Below, in pieces: positions 26,897 to 33,572 of a stretch of 45,062 nucleotides of DNA (within the stretch, counting starts at the first letter, position 1; each line of letters starts with the position of its first letter). Location of the stretch: positions 1-45,062 of the IMG/VR virus record IMGVR_UViG_3300048590_000726. One strand, 5' to 3'. The notes below the pieces were generated by a model. The model saw nothing but the letters and a program-made list of their open reading frames with translations, did no database searches and was not told where the DNA came from. Both the position numbers and the translations under genes were made by a program. The DNA is from a virus.

Positions 26897-27117
26897 GGCA
26901 GGTCCACCCGGATGATGACCGCGGGGGGCTGGTCCTGGTGGTGGGCGGCCTGGACCTGCGGCCACTGCTCCTGGCTGTACTCGCTGCCGAAGGCGTTGGA
27001 GCCGAGCCAGCCGATGAGCAGTGGCCGGGGGTCGTACTGCTCGGGGACCGACACCACGGCGTAGCTGCCGCTGCGCTCATGGTCCGACCCGAAGGTGTAG
27101 TACCAGTCCCTGTTCAC
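26893..27117 (-). CDS. 74-residue protein, unknown
   Basis: GTG 27117 overlaps the upstream stop (GTGA). It encodes 'MNRDWYYTFGSDHERSGSY' and ends 'PPAVIIRVDLP'. It is mixed alpha/beta in appearance with no membrane segment or Cys pattern. Position inside the continuous early operon supports it. Confidence 0.55.
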   Translation of the reverse strand: MNRDWYYTFGSDHERSGSYAVVSVPEQYDPRPLLIGWLGSNAFGSEYSQEQWPQVQAAHHQDQPPAVIIRVDLP

Positions 27118-27350
27118 GGCTGGGACTGCTCGGCGATGTAGGAGGCGACGACGGTGCCCAGGGTGATGGCGGCCCACACCAGTGCGGTGTAGACCGCTGC
27201 GGCGGCGGTCAGCAGCAGGGCGGCGAGGCCGCCGCCGCCGAGCGCGGTGACGAGGGCGAGGATGATCCCGATCCCTCCCAGGGCGAGGACTGCCCAGGCG
27301 ACGATGTCTAAGATGCGGGCCGCGAGCGCGGCCCGTGCTCTGGTGTTCAT
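27114..27350 (-). CDS. Two-helix membrane protein
   Basis: A 78-residue protein; ATG 27350 has GGAGAAG 11 bases upstream, which decides against the longer open frame. Two hydrophobic segments ('ILDIVAWAVLALGGIGIILA' and 'LAALLLTAAAAVYTALVW') suggest a helical hairpin in the membrane. Function unknown. The 61-base gap upstream is the only sizeable break in this part of the operon and contains TACTCT, which could be a -10 box of an internal promoter. Confidence 0.65.
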   Translation of the reverse strand: MNTRARAALAARILDIVAWAVLALGGIGIILALVTALGGGGLAALLLTAAAAVYTALVWAAITLGTVVASYIAEQSQP

Positions 27351-27411
27351 GTTGAAACTTCTCCCTCTACTTGCAGATGTGCTGTCGAAGAGTATTGCAT
27401 ACACGTTGCCG

Positions 27412-28446
27412 TCAGGCTGCATGCTTCAGCAGGTAGCGGTTGGAGATCGCCTTGAAGGAGTCCAGCAGCCTGCCGTGCCCGTCGTACGTCCGCACCACGA
27501 CCCCTTCCGCCCGGCGCTGAGGGTTCAAGGCGGACATCCGGTCGGCCTGCGCCAGCCAGCCGTCCACGTCGCAGGCGACCGGCACCTGCAGCACCGGCAC
27601 GCTGTACGGCTGCAGGTCCGGATGCCAGCGCGCCTGGACCAACCGCCGCCCCTCGCCGGCGGCGGCCACGTTGAACAGCCGCAGCTCGTTGGCGTTCAAG
27701 CCGAGCGGGTTGCCCTGGACGCCGGGACCGACCAGTTCCCCCTGCAGGATGCACTCTTCACGCATGGACCTGTCGGACAGGAACGCCTGCACCGCCTGCG
27801 TGGCCTCCACGATCCGGTAGGTGCCGCACCCCGGAGCCAGCGTCCAGTTCCTGCCGGCGACCAGCAGCGCGCCGTCCTTCACCATCACCGTGATCGAGGT
27901 GCCGTCCAACTTCTCGGTGACGACAAGGCTCCCGGTCGGCGCACTGCATGCGGCGGCGATCCGCTCCTCGCCGATGTTCTGCACACGTTCCTCGTCGGTC
28001 TTCCCCACACCTTCAGGGAAGCTTCCGGCGATCTGCGTGCCGGGCGGGATCGGAACCTCCCACAGCCGGATCGGCAGCAGCGGCGTCACATCGGTCCCCG
28101 GCGCTGCATCTTGGGGGACCGTGTCCGCCCAGTCGGACAGCCGCATCACCAGACCTTGGGACAGGATGCCGCGCAGTTGCGTCGTCCGCAGGACGTGCCC
28201 CCGCCGCCCGTCGGGGGCGGTGCGGCAGGAGCGGCTGGTGAGGAAGCCGAAGCGCGGCTCTTCCGCATCCAGGAATGCGTCCGGCTCGATGAACAGCACC
28301 CGGTCGCCCTGCGCGAAGCCTTGGTCGGAGCCGACGACGGCGCGCCAGCCCCGGATGGTCGCGACCTGCAGCCGGTCGGCATCAGGGTGCCGTTCCAGGG
28401 CGTCGATGACGGCGACCGTCGCCAGCGCCCGACTCGTCGTGTTCAA
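27412..28446 (-). CDS. RNA ligase, Rnl5/DraRnl-like
   Basis: A 344-residue protein with a TTG start at 28446 behind GGAGGAGGACTAG. The N-terminal 35 residues resemble the OB-like domain of DraRnl-type ligases ('RALATVAVIDALERHPDADR'). Nucleotidyltransferase motifs: I EKLDGTS (K179 adenylated), III QGELVGPG (E237) with LRLFNV, IV EGVVVR (314-319), V SFKAISN (K332). It seals nicked RNA, plausibly repairing tRNA cut by host defence nucleases; a probable phage tRNA is encoded nearby. No kinase-phosphatase partner was found. Confidence 0.88.
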   Translation of the reverse strand: MNTTSRALATVAVIDALERHPDADRLQVATIRGWRAVVGSDQGFAQGDRVLFIEPDAFLDAEEPRFGFLTSRSCRTAPDGRRGHVLRTTQLRGILSQGLVMRLSDWADTVPQDAAPGTDVTPLLPIRLWEVPIPPGTQIAGSFPEGVGKTDEERVQNIGEERIAAACSAPTGSLVVTEKLDGTSITVMVKDGALLVAGRNWTLAPGCGTYRIVEATQAVQAFLSDRSMREECILQGELVGPGVQGNPLGLNANELRLFNVAAAGEGRRLVQARWHPDLQPYSVPVLQVPVACDVDGWLAQADRMSALNPQRRAEGVVVRTYDGHGRLLDSFKAISNRYLLKHAA

Positions 28447-28680
28447 CTAGTCCTCCTCCATCTCGTCGGCGAGGTTCCTCAGCAGGTATGCGAGGCCTTC
28501 GGCGTCCACACCCGCCCCCGCCGTGGCCGGTTCGGCGTCTTCAGCGATGGCCCGAAGCTGGGCCACGATGCTCGTCCACTTCTCCTGATGCCTGATCAGT
28601 TTGCTGCCCAGCCTCCTGGTCAACTCGACCTGCCCCTTTCCATGCGTCGTAGAGGTCGCGGACGTCGTCAAACCAGCCAC
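28447..28680 (-). CDS. 77-residue helical protein, unknown; start region contains a duplicated segment
   Basis: The GTG at 28680 is used here, but codons 5-15 lie in a 30-bp sequence (28635-28664) copied from the 3' end of the exonuclease gene and read in a different frame. The real start may be the TTG at the 'VELTRRLGSKLIRHQEKW' segment, which has AGGGG upstream. The body is helical with an acidic end ('YLLRNLADEMEED'). No family recognised. Confidence 0.5.
   Translation of the reverse strand: MAGLTTSATSTTHGKGQVELTRRLGSKLIRHQEKWTSIVAQLRAIAEDAEPATAGAGVDAEGLAYLLRNLADEMEED
28635..28664. repeat. 30-bp exact repeat, copy of exonuclease 3' end
   Basis: Identical to 30542-30571, where it encodes the exonuclease end 'VRDLYDAWKG'. 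Flanks are unrelated. Probably the scar of a past recombination or deletion between early genes. Confidence 0.8.
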
Positions 28681-28841
28681 CGCATGAGACGAGGCAGATT
28701 CTTAGCCGGGCCGAAGGACAGGAACGTGCCGTCTACAGAATCAGCACGCAGAATGTCTCGTGCGTACCGGAACCGCTTGCCGGAGTTCACTCTCCCGACA
28801 TGGATATGGTGCCCACCTAGCGTCGGACAGTCCTCACCCAT
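28668..28841 (-). CDS. 57-residue basic protein, unknown
   Basis: ATG 28841 lies within the end of the upstream gene (overlap 8 bases) and the TGA at 28668 overlaps the next GTG. It starts 'MGEDCPTLGGHHIHVGRVN' and is rich in Arg and Lys. Its codons contain unusually many A/T third positions (ATT, GCT, AAT, CTA) compared with neighbours, suggesting recent acquisition or weak selection. No family recognised. Confidence 0.5.
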   Translation of the reverse strand: MGEDCPTLGGHHIHVGRVNSGKRFRYARDILRADSVDGTFLSFGPAKNLPRLMRWLV

Positions 28842-29154
28842 CACGGCCCCCGGGTGGGCCGAGGAGTTCGACTTCGAGGTTGATGAGGCGTTCCCACCGC
28901 TGGTGGTGGCCCCGGCACAGGTCCGCGTCTGGGAGGGGGCCGTCGTAGAACTGCTGGTAGTCCCAGGTCAGCGGTTCGATGAGGGTGAGGGGGTGGCCGT
29001 GGCATGCGACGCAGCGGAAGCCTGCCGCCCGCTGCCGTGCCAGCTGCCGCCTGCCCCGGTACCAGTCGATGAGGTCGGGCGCCGCCCAGTAGGCGATGGC
29101 GAGGAAGGCGGCGACGGCGAGCATCGCAGCGGCAGGCCGCAGCAGTTCACCCAT
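28834..29154 (-). CDS. Membrane-anchored Cys/His protein
   Basis: A 106-residue protein starting at ATG 29154. The N-terminal 'AAAMLAVAAFLAIAYWAAP' is one membrane helix, followed by a cytoplasmic or external domain with 'FRCVACHGHPLTLIEPLTW' and 'LCRGHHQRWERL', a possible zinc site (CxxCxxH and CxxHH). Function unknown. Confidence 0.6.
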   Translation of the reverse strand: MGELLRPAAAMLAVAAFLAIAYWAAPDLIDWYRGRRQLARQRAAGFRCVACHGHPLTLIEPLTWDYQQFYDGPLPDADLCRGHHQRWERLINLEVELLGPPGGRDG

Positions 29155-29494
29155 CGCGGCCTCCCTCCTGGAGGAGTTCGGCGACGATGATCCGCGCCAC
29201 CTGGTCGATGCAGTCGCACGGCGGGTCGCTGGCAAGGGGCCATTCGCAGCGCCAGGAGTGGAGGTTCCCTCCTGGCCGGCCGCCTTCCCGCTCGATGACT
29301 GCGGCGACCTGCTGCACCAGCGTCGCACGGCAATTCGGCTGGACGCTCCGGTCGTCCGCCTCGTACACGTCCGCGATGTGCTCGGCGTGGGAGGCGCCCC
29401 ACTCGGACCAGCCGCACAGGCATGCGGCTGGCGTGTGCCGCTGGTGGTCGTTGAGCACATGCACCAGCCGCGTCCGGTCGTAGGGGACGCTCAC
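29147..29494 (-). CDS. Actinophage protein with CLCGW motif
   Basis: A 115-residue protein; GTG 29494 overlaps the upstream stop (GTGA). The N-terminal 'HVLNDHQRHTPAACLCGWSE' and 'HAEHIADVYEA' (H-x-C-x-C with a spaced H) are frequent in small actinophage proteins and suggest a zinc-binding knuckle. The C-terminal half has a second Cys cluster ('WRCEWPLASDPPCDCIDQVA'). Role unknown. Confidence 0.6.
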   Translation of the reverse strand: MSVPYDRTRLVHVLNDHQRHTPAACLCGWSEWGASHAEHIADVYEADDRSVQPNCRATLVQQVAAVIEREGGRPGGNLHSWRCEWPLASDPPCDCIDQVARIIVAELLQEGGRDG

Positions 29495-29772
29495 GCTGCA
29501 CCGTCCTGGTGCCGCCGCTGCAGTTCCCGCTCGGGGTGATGGGTCCAGCCGCGGGCGGTTAGCCGCCACGGCACCTGCCGCAACTGGCCGTCACGGTCGG
29601 GCCGCCAGTCGTCGAGGAGGTCGGCGCAGCGGCGGACGCCTTTCGGCTCGTACGGCCCGACCCGGTGCTTGTCCGCGGCGCTGACGCTGGTGAAGGTGCG
29701 GTGGCAGGTGCGGCAGTGGCCGCCGCCGTTCCCGCTGTAGACGGCTCCGCAGTCTGGGCATCGGCACTTCAT
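29491..29772 (-). CDS. FDXHR-like zinc-binding protein
   Basis: A 93-residue protein starting at ATG 29772 in 'MKCRCPDCGAVYSGNGGGH'. C-x-C-x-x-C, then 'CRTCHRTFTSVSAADKHR' and 'RRC' follow the pattern of the FDXHR-type putative zinc-binding proteins widespread in Streptomyces phages. It probably binds nucleic acid or protein; the biological role is not known. Confidence 0.7.
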   Translation of the reverse strand: MKCRCPDCGAVYSGNGGGHCRTCHRTFTSVSAADKHRVGPYEPKGVRRCADLLDDWRPDRDGQLRQVPWRLTARGWTHHPERELQRRHQDGAA

Positions 29773-30017
29773 GCTCCGGACACCTCGCCCCCGAGCCGGC
29801 CGGACGCGCGCAGCGCTGCGACCCACTCCTCACGTGTGGCGTCGTCGGTGTTGTTGATCATGGCGGTGGCCAGGATCAACAGATGTTCGGTCTGGTGCTG
29901 CCGCTCCAACTGGTCTGCGCTGCCTTCGAGCAGTTGGAGCACCTGCCGTTCCGCGCTCAAGTAGAACCACCACCCGGTCACGCCGAACGCGAAGACGAGG
30001 ACCAGCAACCACGTCAT
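29769..30017 (-). CDS. Membrane protein with N-terminal anchor
   Basis: An 82-residue protein starting at ATG 30017, overlapping the upstream stop (ATGA) and ending within the next ATG. An N-terminal helix 'MTWLLVLVFAFGVTGWWFYL' precedes a soluble helical domain containing 'ATREEWVAALRASGRLGG'. No family recognised. Confidence 0.6.
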   Translation of the reverse strand: MTWLLVLVFAFGVTGWWFYLSAERQVLQLLEGSADQLERQHQTEHLLILATAMINNTDDATREEWVAALRASGRLGGEVSGA

Positions 30018-30535
30018 GCGGGCACCTCAACGCTGCCTAACCCATCACTGCCGCCGTCGAGGATCCAGTGGGCGAGCGCTTCAGCGTCATCGACGCTGAG
30101 GGTGACCCCCGCCCAATGCACGTCGTACGCAACCTCGACATGGACACCAGCGGGGGAGCGGGTCACGCTGATGCTCCCGTCACGGCTGTCACGGGCGAAC
30201 CACCAGGGCCAGGGGTTCGCCGGCGGCTGCTGCTCCACGAAGTAGGTGACGTTGTCCGACAGTCCCAGGAAGTGCTTCTTGAAAGCGTCCTGCCCGGTCT
30301 TGCAGGTCACCTCCAGCTGCCCATCAGCGGTGTCCGACTCGATGGAGCAGCGGCCCTCGACGACCAGCAGGTAGGTGTCGGTGATCCCGTTGAAGAAGAC
30401 GATCCGCCGGTCGATCTCGAACTGCTCCGACGCTGTCGAGAGGTTCCTGGATGCGACATCGGCGTCGGAGGAGCATCCTGCGAGCAGGAGTCCTGCCGCC
30501 GCCGCTGCGAGGGCGGTGGCACGCTTCCTGGTCAC
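30014..30535 (-). CDS. Beta-sandwich lipoprotein with extra C-terminal domain
   Basis: A 173-residue protein; GTG 30535 overlaps the exonuclease stop (GTGA) and begins a clear lipoprotein signal with lipobox LLAG-C (Cys 21). 'DVASRNLSTASEQFEIDRR' and 'HFLGLSDNVTYFVEQQ' identify the actinophage beta-sandwich lipoprotein family. In those proteins the domain ends here; this one continues with 'VEVAYDVHWAGVTLSVDDAE', 'ALAHWILDG', which resembles a separate small phage protein. A surface-anchored early lipoprotein suggests superinfection exclusion, but that is inference. Confidence 0.75.
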   Translation of the reverse strand: MTRKRATALAAAAAGLLLAGCSSDADVASRNLSTASEQFEIDRRIVFFNGITDTYLLVVEGRCSIESDTADGQLEVTCKTGQDAFKKHFLGLSDNVTYFVEQQPPANPWPWWFARDSRDGSISVTRSPAGVHVEVAYDVHWAGVTLSVDDAEALAHWILDGGSDGLGSVEVPA

Positions 30536-31086
30536 CGCTGGCCTTTCCATGCGTCGTAGAGGTCGCGGACGAGGCGGGCGTCGCCGAGCGCGGTGTGCCG
30601 ATCGTCGTGCTGCGCCAGCCCGTACCGGGCCAGCACCTCGTCGAAGTTCCACGGCGGCTCCATGCCGAGCGCCCCCGCCGCCAGCGTCTCGATGTCCACC
30701 AGGTGGTAGTGCCACGTCGGCTGGAGCCCGTTGCGGCCGTGCAGCGTGTCGGCGATGGTCTCCTCGTCGAAGGAGGGCACCGCGCCGACGATGATGGCGT
30801 CACGCATATCGGAGGCGACTTCCCGCCAGAGGTCGTGGGGGTCCACCAGGCTGTTGCTGATGCTCCTGGCGTCCCCCCTGGAGCGCATCGGGGACGGGTG
30901 CCTCTGGTAGTAGTTCCCGATCTTCAGGCTGATCGGGTCGGCCTCCCTGAGGCTGACAGGGAGGAACCACTGCTTCTCCACGTCGTTGTGGTCGTCGTCG
31001 CGGATGATGTAGGCCAAGTCCCAGATTTCCCGCGTGCGGCGGTCGAGGGAGGTCGTCTCGGTGTCCAGGAAGATCAGACGTGCCAT
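30532..31086 (-). CDS. DnaQ-like 3'-5' exonuclease
   Basis: A 184-residue protein starting at ATG 31086. DEDD-type motifs: ExoI 'FLDTETTSLD', ExoII 'AIIVGAVPSFDEETI', ExoIII 'HTALGDARLV' (H-x-x-x-x-x-D). It is the size of a stand-alone exonuclease domain and could serve DNA repair, proofreading or nucleotide recycling. The last ten codons are duplicated at 28635-28664. Confidence 0.88.
   Translation of the reverse strand: MARLIFLDTETTSLDRRTREIWDLAYIIRDDDHNDVEKQWFLPVSLREADPISLKIGNYYQRHPSPMRSRGDARSISNSLVDPHDLWREVASDMRDAIIVGAVPSFDEETIADTLHGRNGLQPTWHYHLVDIETLAAGALGMEPPWNFDEVLARYGLAQHDDRHTALGDARLVRDLYDAWKGQR
30542..30571. repeat. 30-bp exact repeat within exonuclease 3' end
   Basis: Source copy of the 28635-28664 repeat; encodes 'VRDLYDAWKG' here. 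Confidence 0.8.
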
Positions 31087-31114
31087 CGGTGCAGTTCCTT
31101 TCGCTGGTCGGTGC

Positions 31115-31408
31115 TCAGGTGGTGCTCAGGTCCGAGGGAAGCGCTTCGATGCGGTCCAGCAGCGCGGCCACACCGTCCTCGTCCAGGTGTCCGACCACGT
31201 CGTCGGTGATCGGGGTGTCGTAACGCAGTTCGAACCCCTCCTGCCAAGGGTCGGAGACGACCGCCAACTCCCACAGCCCGTCCAGCCCCCCGTAGGAGCC
31301 TGAATGACGGATCACGGACGCGCCGAACCCGTTGTCGAACCAGATGATCAGGCACCCTGGGGAGCCTTCTCGGACGGCCAGGTCGTGGCGGCCCATCCTG
31401 CGGTTCAT
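31115..31408 (-). CDS. Conserved small actinophage protein
   Basis: A 97-residue protein starting at ATG 31408. The sequence 'DNGFGASVIRHSGSYGGLDG' followed by 'WELAVV' and 'YDTPITDDVVGHLDEDGV' matches a small acidic protein found in many actinophage early regions. It has no cysteines or membrane segment; function is unknown. Confidence 0.65.
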   Translation of the reverse strand: MNRRMGRHDLAVREGSPGCLIIWFDNGFGASVIRHSGSYGGLDGLWELAVVSDPWQEGFELRYDTPITDDVVGHLDEDGVAALLDRIEALPSDLSTT

Positions 31409-31668
31409 GCGTGCCCCCCTGGAGGTCCTTCCTGCTTCCAGCGCAGCCCTACCAGGGCTGCGGCGACATCGTTGGTCGAGACGTACTGCCGACCGTCGCT
31501 GCCCACCATCCGCGGCACCTCGGCGAACCGCACCAGTTCCAGCGCGTCACGCACCGCTGCGCGGTATCCTCCGCCCAGTGCCTGCTGCCGGGCCAAGCCA
31601 GCAGCAGCGGAGGTGGCCTGCTGCACGTCCTCCAAGGCCTGCAGCAGCAGTTGCTGCTGCAGGTTCAC
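31405..31668 (-). CDS. 87-residue helical protein, unknown
   Basis: GTG 31668 overlaps the previous stop (GTGA), preferred over the longer open frame. It begins with a Gln/Leu-rich helix ('MNLQQQLLLQALEDVQQATS') and contains 'RFAEVPRMVGSDGRQYVST'. It overlaps the next gene by 4 bases. No family recognised. Confidence 0.55.
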   Translation of the reverse strand: MNLQQQLLLQALEDVQQATSAAAGLARQQALGGGYRAAVRDALELVRFAEVPRMVGSDGRQYVSTNDVAAALVGLRWKQEGPPGGHA

Positions 31669-31910
31669 CGCTTCGGGGACACGTAGACCACGTCGGCGAC
31701 GATCCGCACGGAGCACGGCGTCCCGCGGTTCAGCATCGCCTGCCGCAGCTTGGTGCGGATGTTCGCGTCGGTCCCGCCGACGCCGACAACGTCGCGGCGG
31801 TCCAGTTCAACGGCTTTGCCGGCTGCGAGGGCCTTGCTGAGGTGGTCGTACATGCGGGCCATCTGGCCTTTGCTCTTGCGGGGAACCTGATCCACGTCGA
31901 GCATCCTCAT
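31665..31910 (-). CDS. 81-residue basic protein, unknown
   Basis: The start is set at the second ATG (31910): the first ATG (31919) touches the GGAGG site, while the second lies 9 bases after it and overlaps the upstream stop (ATGA). It encodes 'MRMLDVDQVPRKSKGQMARM' and, further on, 'GVGGTDANIRTKLRQAM', ending in a short beta segment (SVRIVADVVYVSPKR). It may bind nucleic acid; no family recognised. Confidence 0.6.
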   Translation of the reverse strand: MRMLDVDQVPRKSKGQMARMYDHLSKALAAGKAVELDRRDVVGVGGTDANIRTKLRQAMLNRGTPCSVRIVADVVYVSPKR

Positions 31911-32041
31911 CGGTCGCATCCTCCTTCGGCGTGCAGCTGCCCGTCCATGATCCTGGGGAGGCCGAACGGCAGGGCCTGCCCGTGCCCGGCGCAGCGGATG
32001 GTGCGCTGGAGCTTCCACCACCGCTTCACTCCTACTAGCAC
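31907..32041 (-). CDS. 44-residue protein with CAGHGQ motif
   Basis: GTG 32041 lies 8 bases after AAGGAG; the stop overlaps the next ATG (ATGA). The sequence contains 'KRWWKLQRTIRCAGHGQALP' and ends 'DGQLHAEGGCDR', similar to short actinophage peptides. First gene after a promoter-like, AT-rich gap. Confidence 0.6.
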   Translation of the reverse strand: MLVGVKRWWKLQRTIRCAGHGQALPFGLPRIMDGQLHAEGGCDR

Positions 32042-32063
32042 TATGACCACTCCTTTTGCTTCG

Positions 32064-32092
32064 ATAACTCTTTATAGCATGCTTCAGTCCAA
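32064..32092 (-). promoter_or_regulatory. Candidate internal early promoter
   Basis: On the minus strand TTGGAC (32087-32092) and AGTTAT (32064-32069) are 17 bases apart; TATAAA also occurs between them. The local AT content is far above the surroundings, and the -35 box overlaps the end of the upstream gene. A -10 match of three of six is weak. Confidence 0.35.
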
Positions 32093-33184
32093 CGGGTCGA
32101 GGAGCTGCAGTGCGAGGAGCGCCTGCTGCGGGACGACGCCGTTGCCGAGCATCTTCAGCTGCGCGGTGGCGGGCATCCCGTCGATGCCGGTCACCCACCC
32201 TTCGGGCAGGCCCATCATCCATTCCACGAATGCGGGGTTGAGGCGGTGCCGTTCGCCGCGCTGGATGGTGGGTGGTGGGGCTTCCCTGCCGGTGGCCTGC
32301 TCCCAGCGTTCGACGGCCGCTGCGTAGGGGCCGTAGTCCGCTGCTCTTCCCGCTTGCATCAGTTGCCCCTTGAGCAGCAGTTCGCCGCCCCTGTCGCCGC
32401 CGCGGTTGAGGTGGCCTCCTGCTCCGTCAGCCGCTGATGGAGTGTTGAGGAGCGCCATGTCACCCCCAGAGGTCGGACCAGATGCGGTCGGCGATGTCTC
32501 GGTAATCGGCAGGGTCTCCGCCCAGTTGCTCGGCGAGGGATTGCCGCACGACCCGTGTTCCCCAGGCGGGTTCACCTGGGAGGCAGGCTGTGCAGATGTA
32601 CACGGCTCCGTCATCGTTGCCGCAGTATTCGCAGACGGTGCTTGGCATGGTTCCTCCAGTGATCGCATGGGGTCGGATTGCAGGATCGGTTTGCCTTCGG
32701 TAATGGAGCGTGCGGCGACGGCGAGCGGGAGGCCATGATGGGTGCCGGTGCGGGCGATCACGTCCGCACGTCGCCGCAACCATTCGTCCGGGGCTTCCCT
32801 GTTGTCGTTCGTGAACGGGGTAGGTGTGGGCAGGAGGGCGACAACGCCGGGCAGGGCGTCGGCGACGCCTCGCCCGTTCCGCATCCCCGGCCCGCCGTTC
32901 GGGCCGTCGCTCGCCTTCGGCGACGGCAGGCGGGCAATGCTGTGCCACAACGACCCGGAGTTGTAGCCGTCAGCCGGTGCGCCCTTACCATCCCTAGCCT
33001 GCGGGGTTCCGAGCAACGATGAACACCCTCTCGCGGCGGTGAGGGGCGCCGGCGTCGGCAGCGGCCACAGTCCCCCACCTCGCGTCATACCCCAGGTCGG
33101 CCAAGTCCCCGCAAACAGCGCCGAGTGCTCGCAGAGCAGGCTCCCCGCCCGCGTCTCCCACACACCACGGGCACGGTTCCACAT
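32084..33184 (-). CDS. Methyltransferase companion / C-terminal part with motif X
   Basis: 366 residues from ATG 33184 (an in-frame ATG at 33220 is also possible). The start lies inside the methyltransferase gene in another frame. 'CEHSALFAGTWPTWGMTRGG' and repeated 'LPTPTP', 'LGTPQARDG', 'LNTPSAADG' segments are typical of actinobacterial proteins encoded beside C5-methyltransferases. The C-terminus has 'NPAFVEWMMGLPEGW' and 'LKMLGNGVVPQQALLAL', the motif X end of a C5-methyltransferase. The enzyme may work as two chains. A small zinc gene is nested in another frame at 32460-32648, and the stretch of this protein over it is low-complexity. Confidence 0.65.
   Translation of the reverse strand: MWNRARGVWETRAGSLLCEHSALFAGTWPTWGMTRGGGLWPLPTPAPLTAARGCSSLLGTPQARDGKGAPADGYNSGSLWHSIARLPSPKASDGPNGGPGMRNGRGVADALPGVVALLPTPTPFTNDNREAPDEWLRRRADVIARTGTHHGLPLAVAARSITEGKPILQSDPMRSLEEPCQAPSANTAATMTEPCTSAQPASQVNPPGEHGSCGNPSPSNWAETLPITETSPTASGPTSGGDMALLNTPSAADGAGGHLNRGGDRGGELLLKGQLMQAGRAADYGPYAAAVERWEQATGREAPPPTIQRGERHRLNPAFVEWMMGLPEGWVTGIDGMPATAQLKMLGNGVVPQQALLALQLLDPLD
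32460..32648 (-). CDS. Zinc-ribbon protein nested inside the methyltransferase companion ORF
   Basis: A 62-residue protein; ATG 32648 follows GGAGGAACC. 'STVCEYCGNDDGAVYICTAC' gives CxxC...CxxC, and the acidic helical tail 'QLGGDPADYRDIADRIW' follows. The ribosome site and Cys pattern make it a credible gene, although a longer ORF runs through it in a different frame. Confidence 0.65.
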   Translation of the reverse strand: MPSTVCEYCGNDDGAVYICTACLPGEPAWGTRVVRQSLAEQLGGDPADYRDIADRIWSDLWG

Positions 33185-33566
33185 CGCTATGGGCTGCCCC
33201 GGTAAGCAAACCTCGGACATTCTCGATCACCACTCTCTGAGGTCGTAACTGGTCGATTGCGTAGGCCATGTGCTCCCACAGGCCGGACCGTGTCCCGGGT
33301 TTCAGGCCGAGCCGTTTCCCCGCATGGGACAGGTCCTGGCAGGGGAACCCGCCGGTCAGGATGTCGATAGCGGGCACGGCGGCCCAGTCCACGGCGGTGA
33401 TGTCGCCGAGGTTGGGTGCGTCTGGCCATCTGGCTGCGAGGATGCGCGCCGGCCACGGGTCGATCTCGCAGTGCCACACGACGCGCCCGCCGTAGTGGGC
33501 GGCGACGGCCATGTCGAGGCCGCCGTAGCCGGAGAACAGGCTCCCGATCCGGGGCTTCTCAGGCAT
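32994..33566 (-). CDS. DNA cytosine-5 methyltransferase, catalytic part
   Basis: A 190-residue protein starting at ATG 33566. Motifs of C5-methyltransferases in order: I 'GSLFSGYGGLDMAV' (AdoMet binding), IV 'GGFPCQDLS' (catalytic Cys 76), VI 'ENVRGL' (115-120) and VIII 'APHRRERVFIVA'. It stops after motif VIII, without target-recognition and motif X regions, which appear in the overlapping ORF 32084-33184. It would methylate phage DNA, most simply to evade host restriction. Whether the two chains form one active enzyme is inference. Confidence 0.85.
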   Translation of the reverse strand: MPEKPRIGSLFSGYGGLDMAVAAHYGGRVVWHCEIDPWPARILAARWPDAPNLGDITAVDWAAVPAIDILTGGFPCQDLSHAGKRLGLKPGTRSGLWEHMAYAIDQLRPQRVVIENVRGLLTGAAHSDVEPCPWCVGDAGGEPALRALGAVCGDLADLGYDARWGTVAAADAGAPHRRERVFIVARNPAG

Positions 33567-33572
33567 CAGGCG

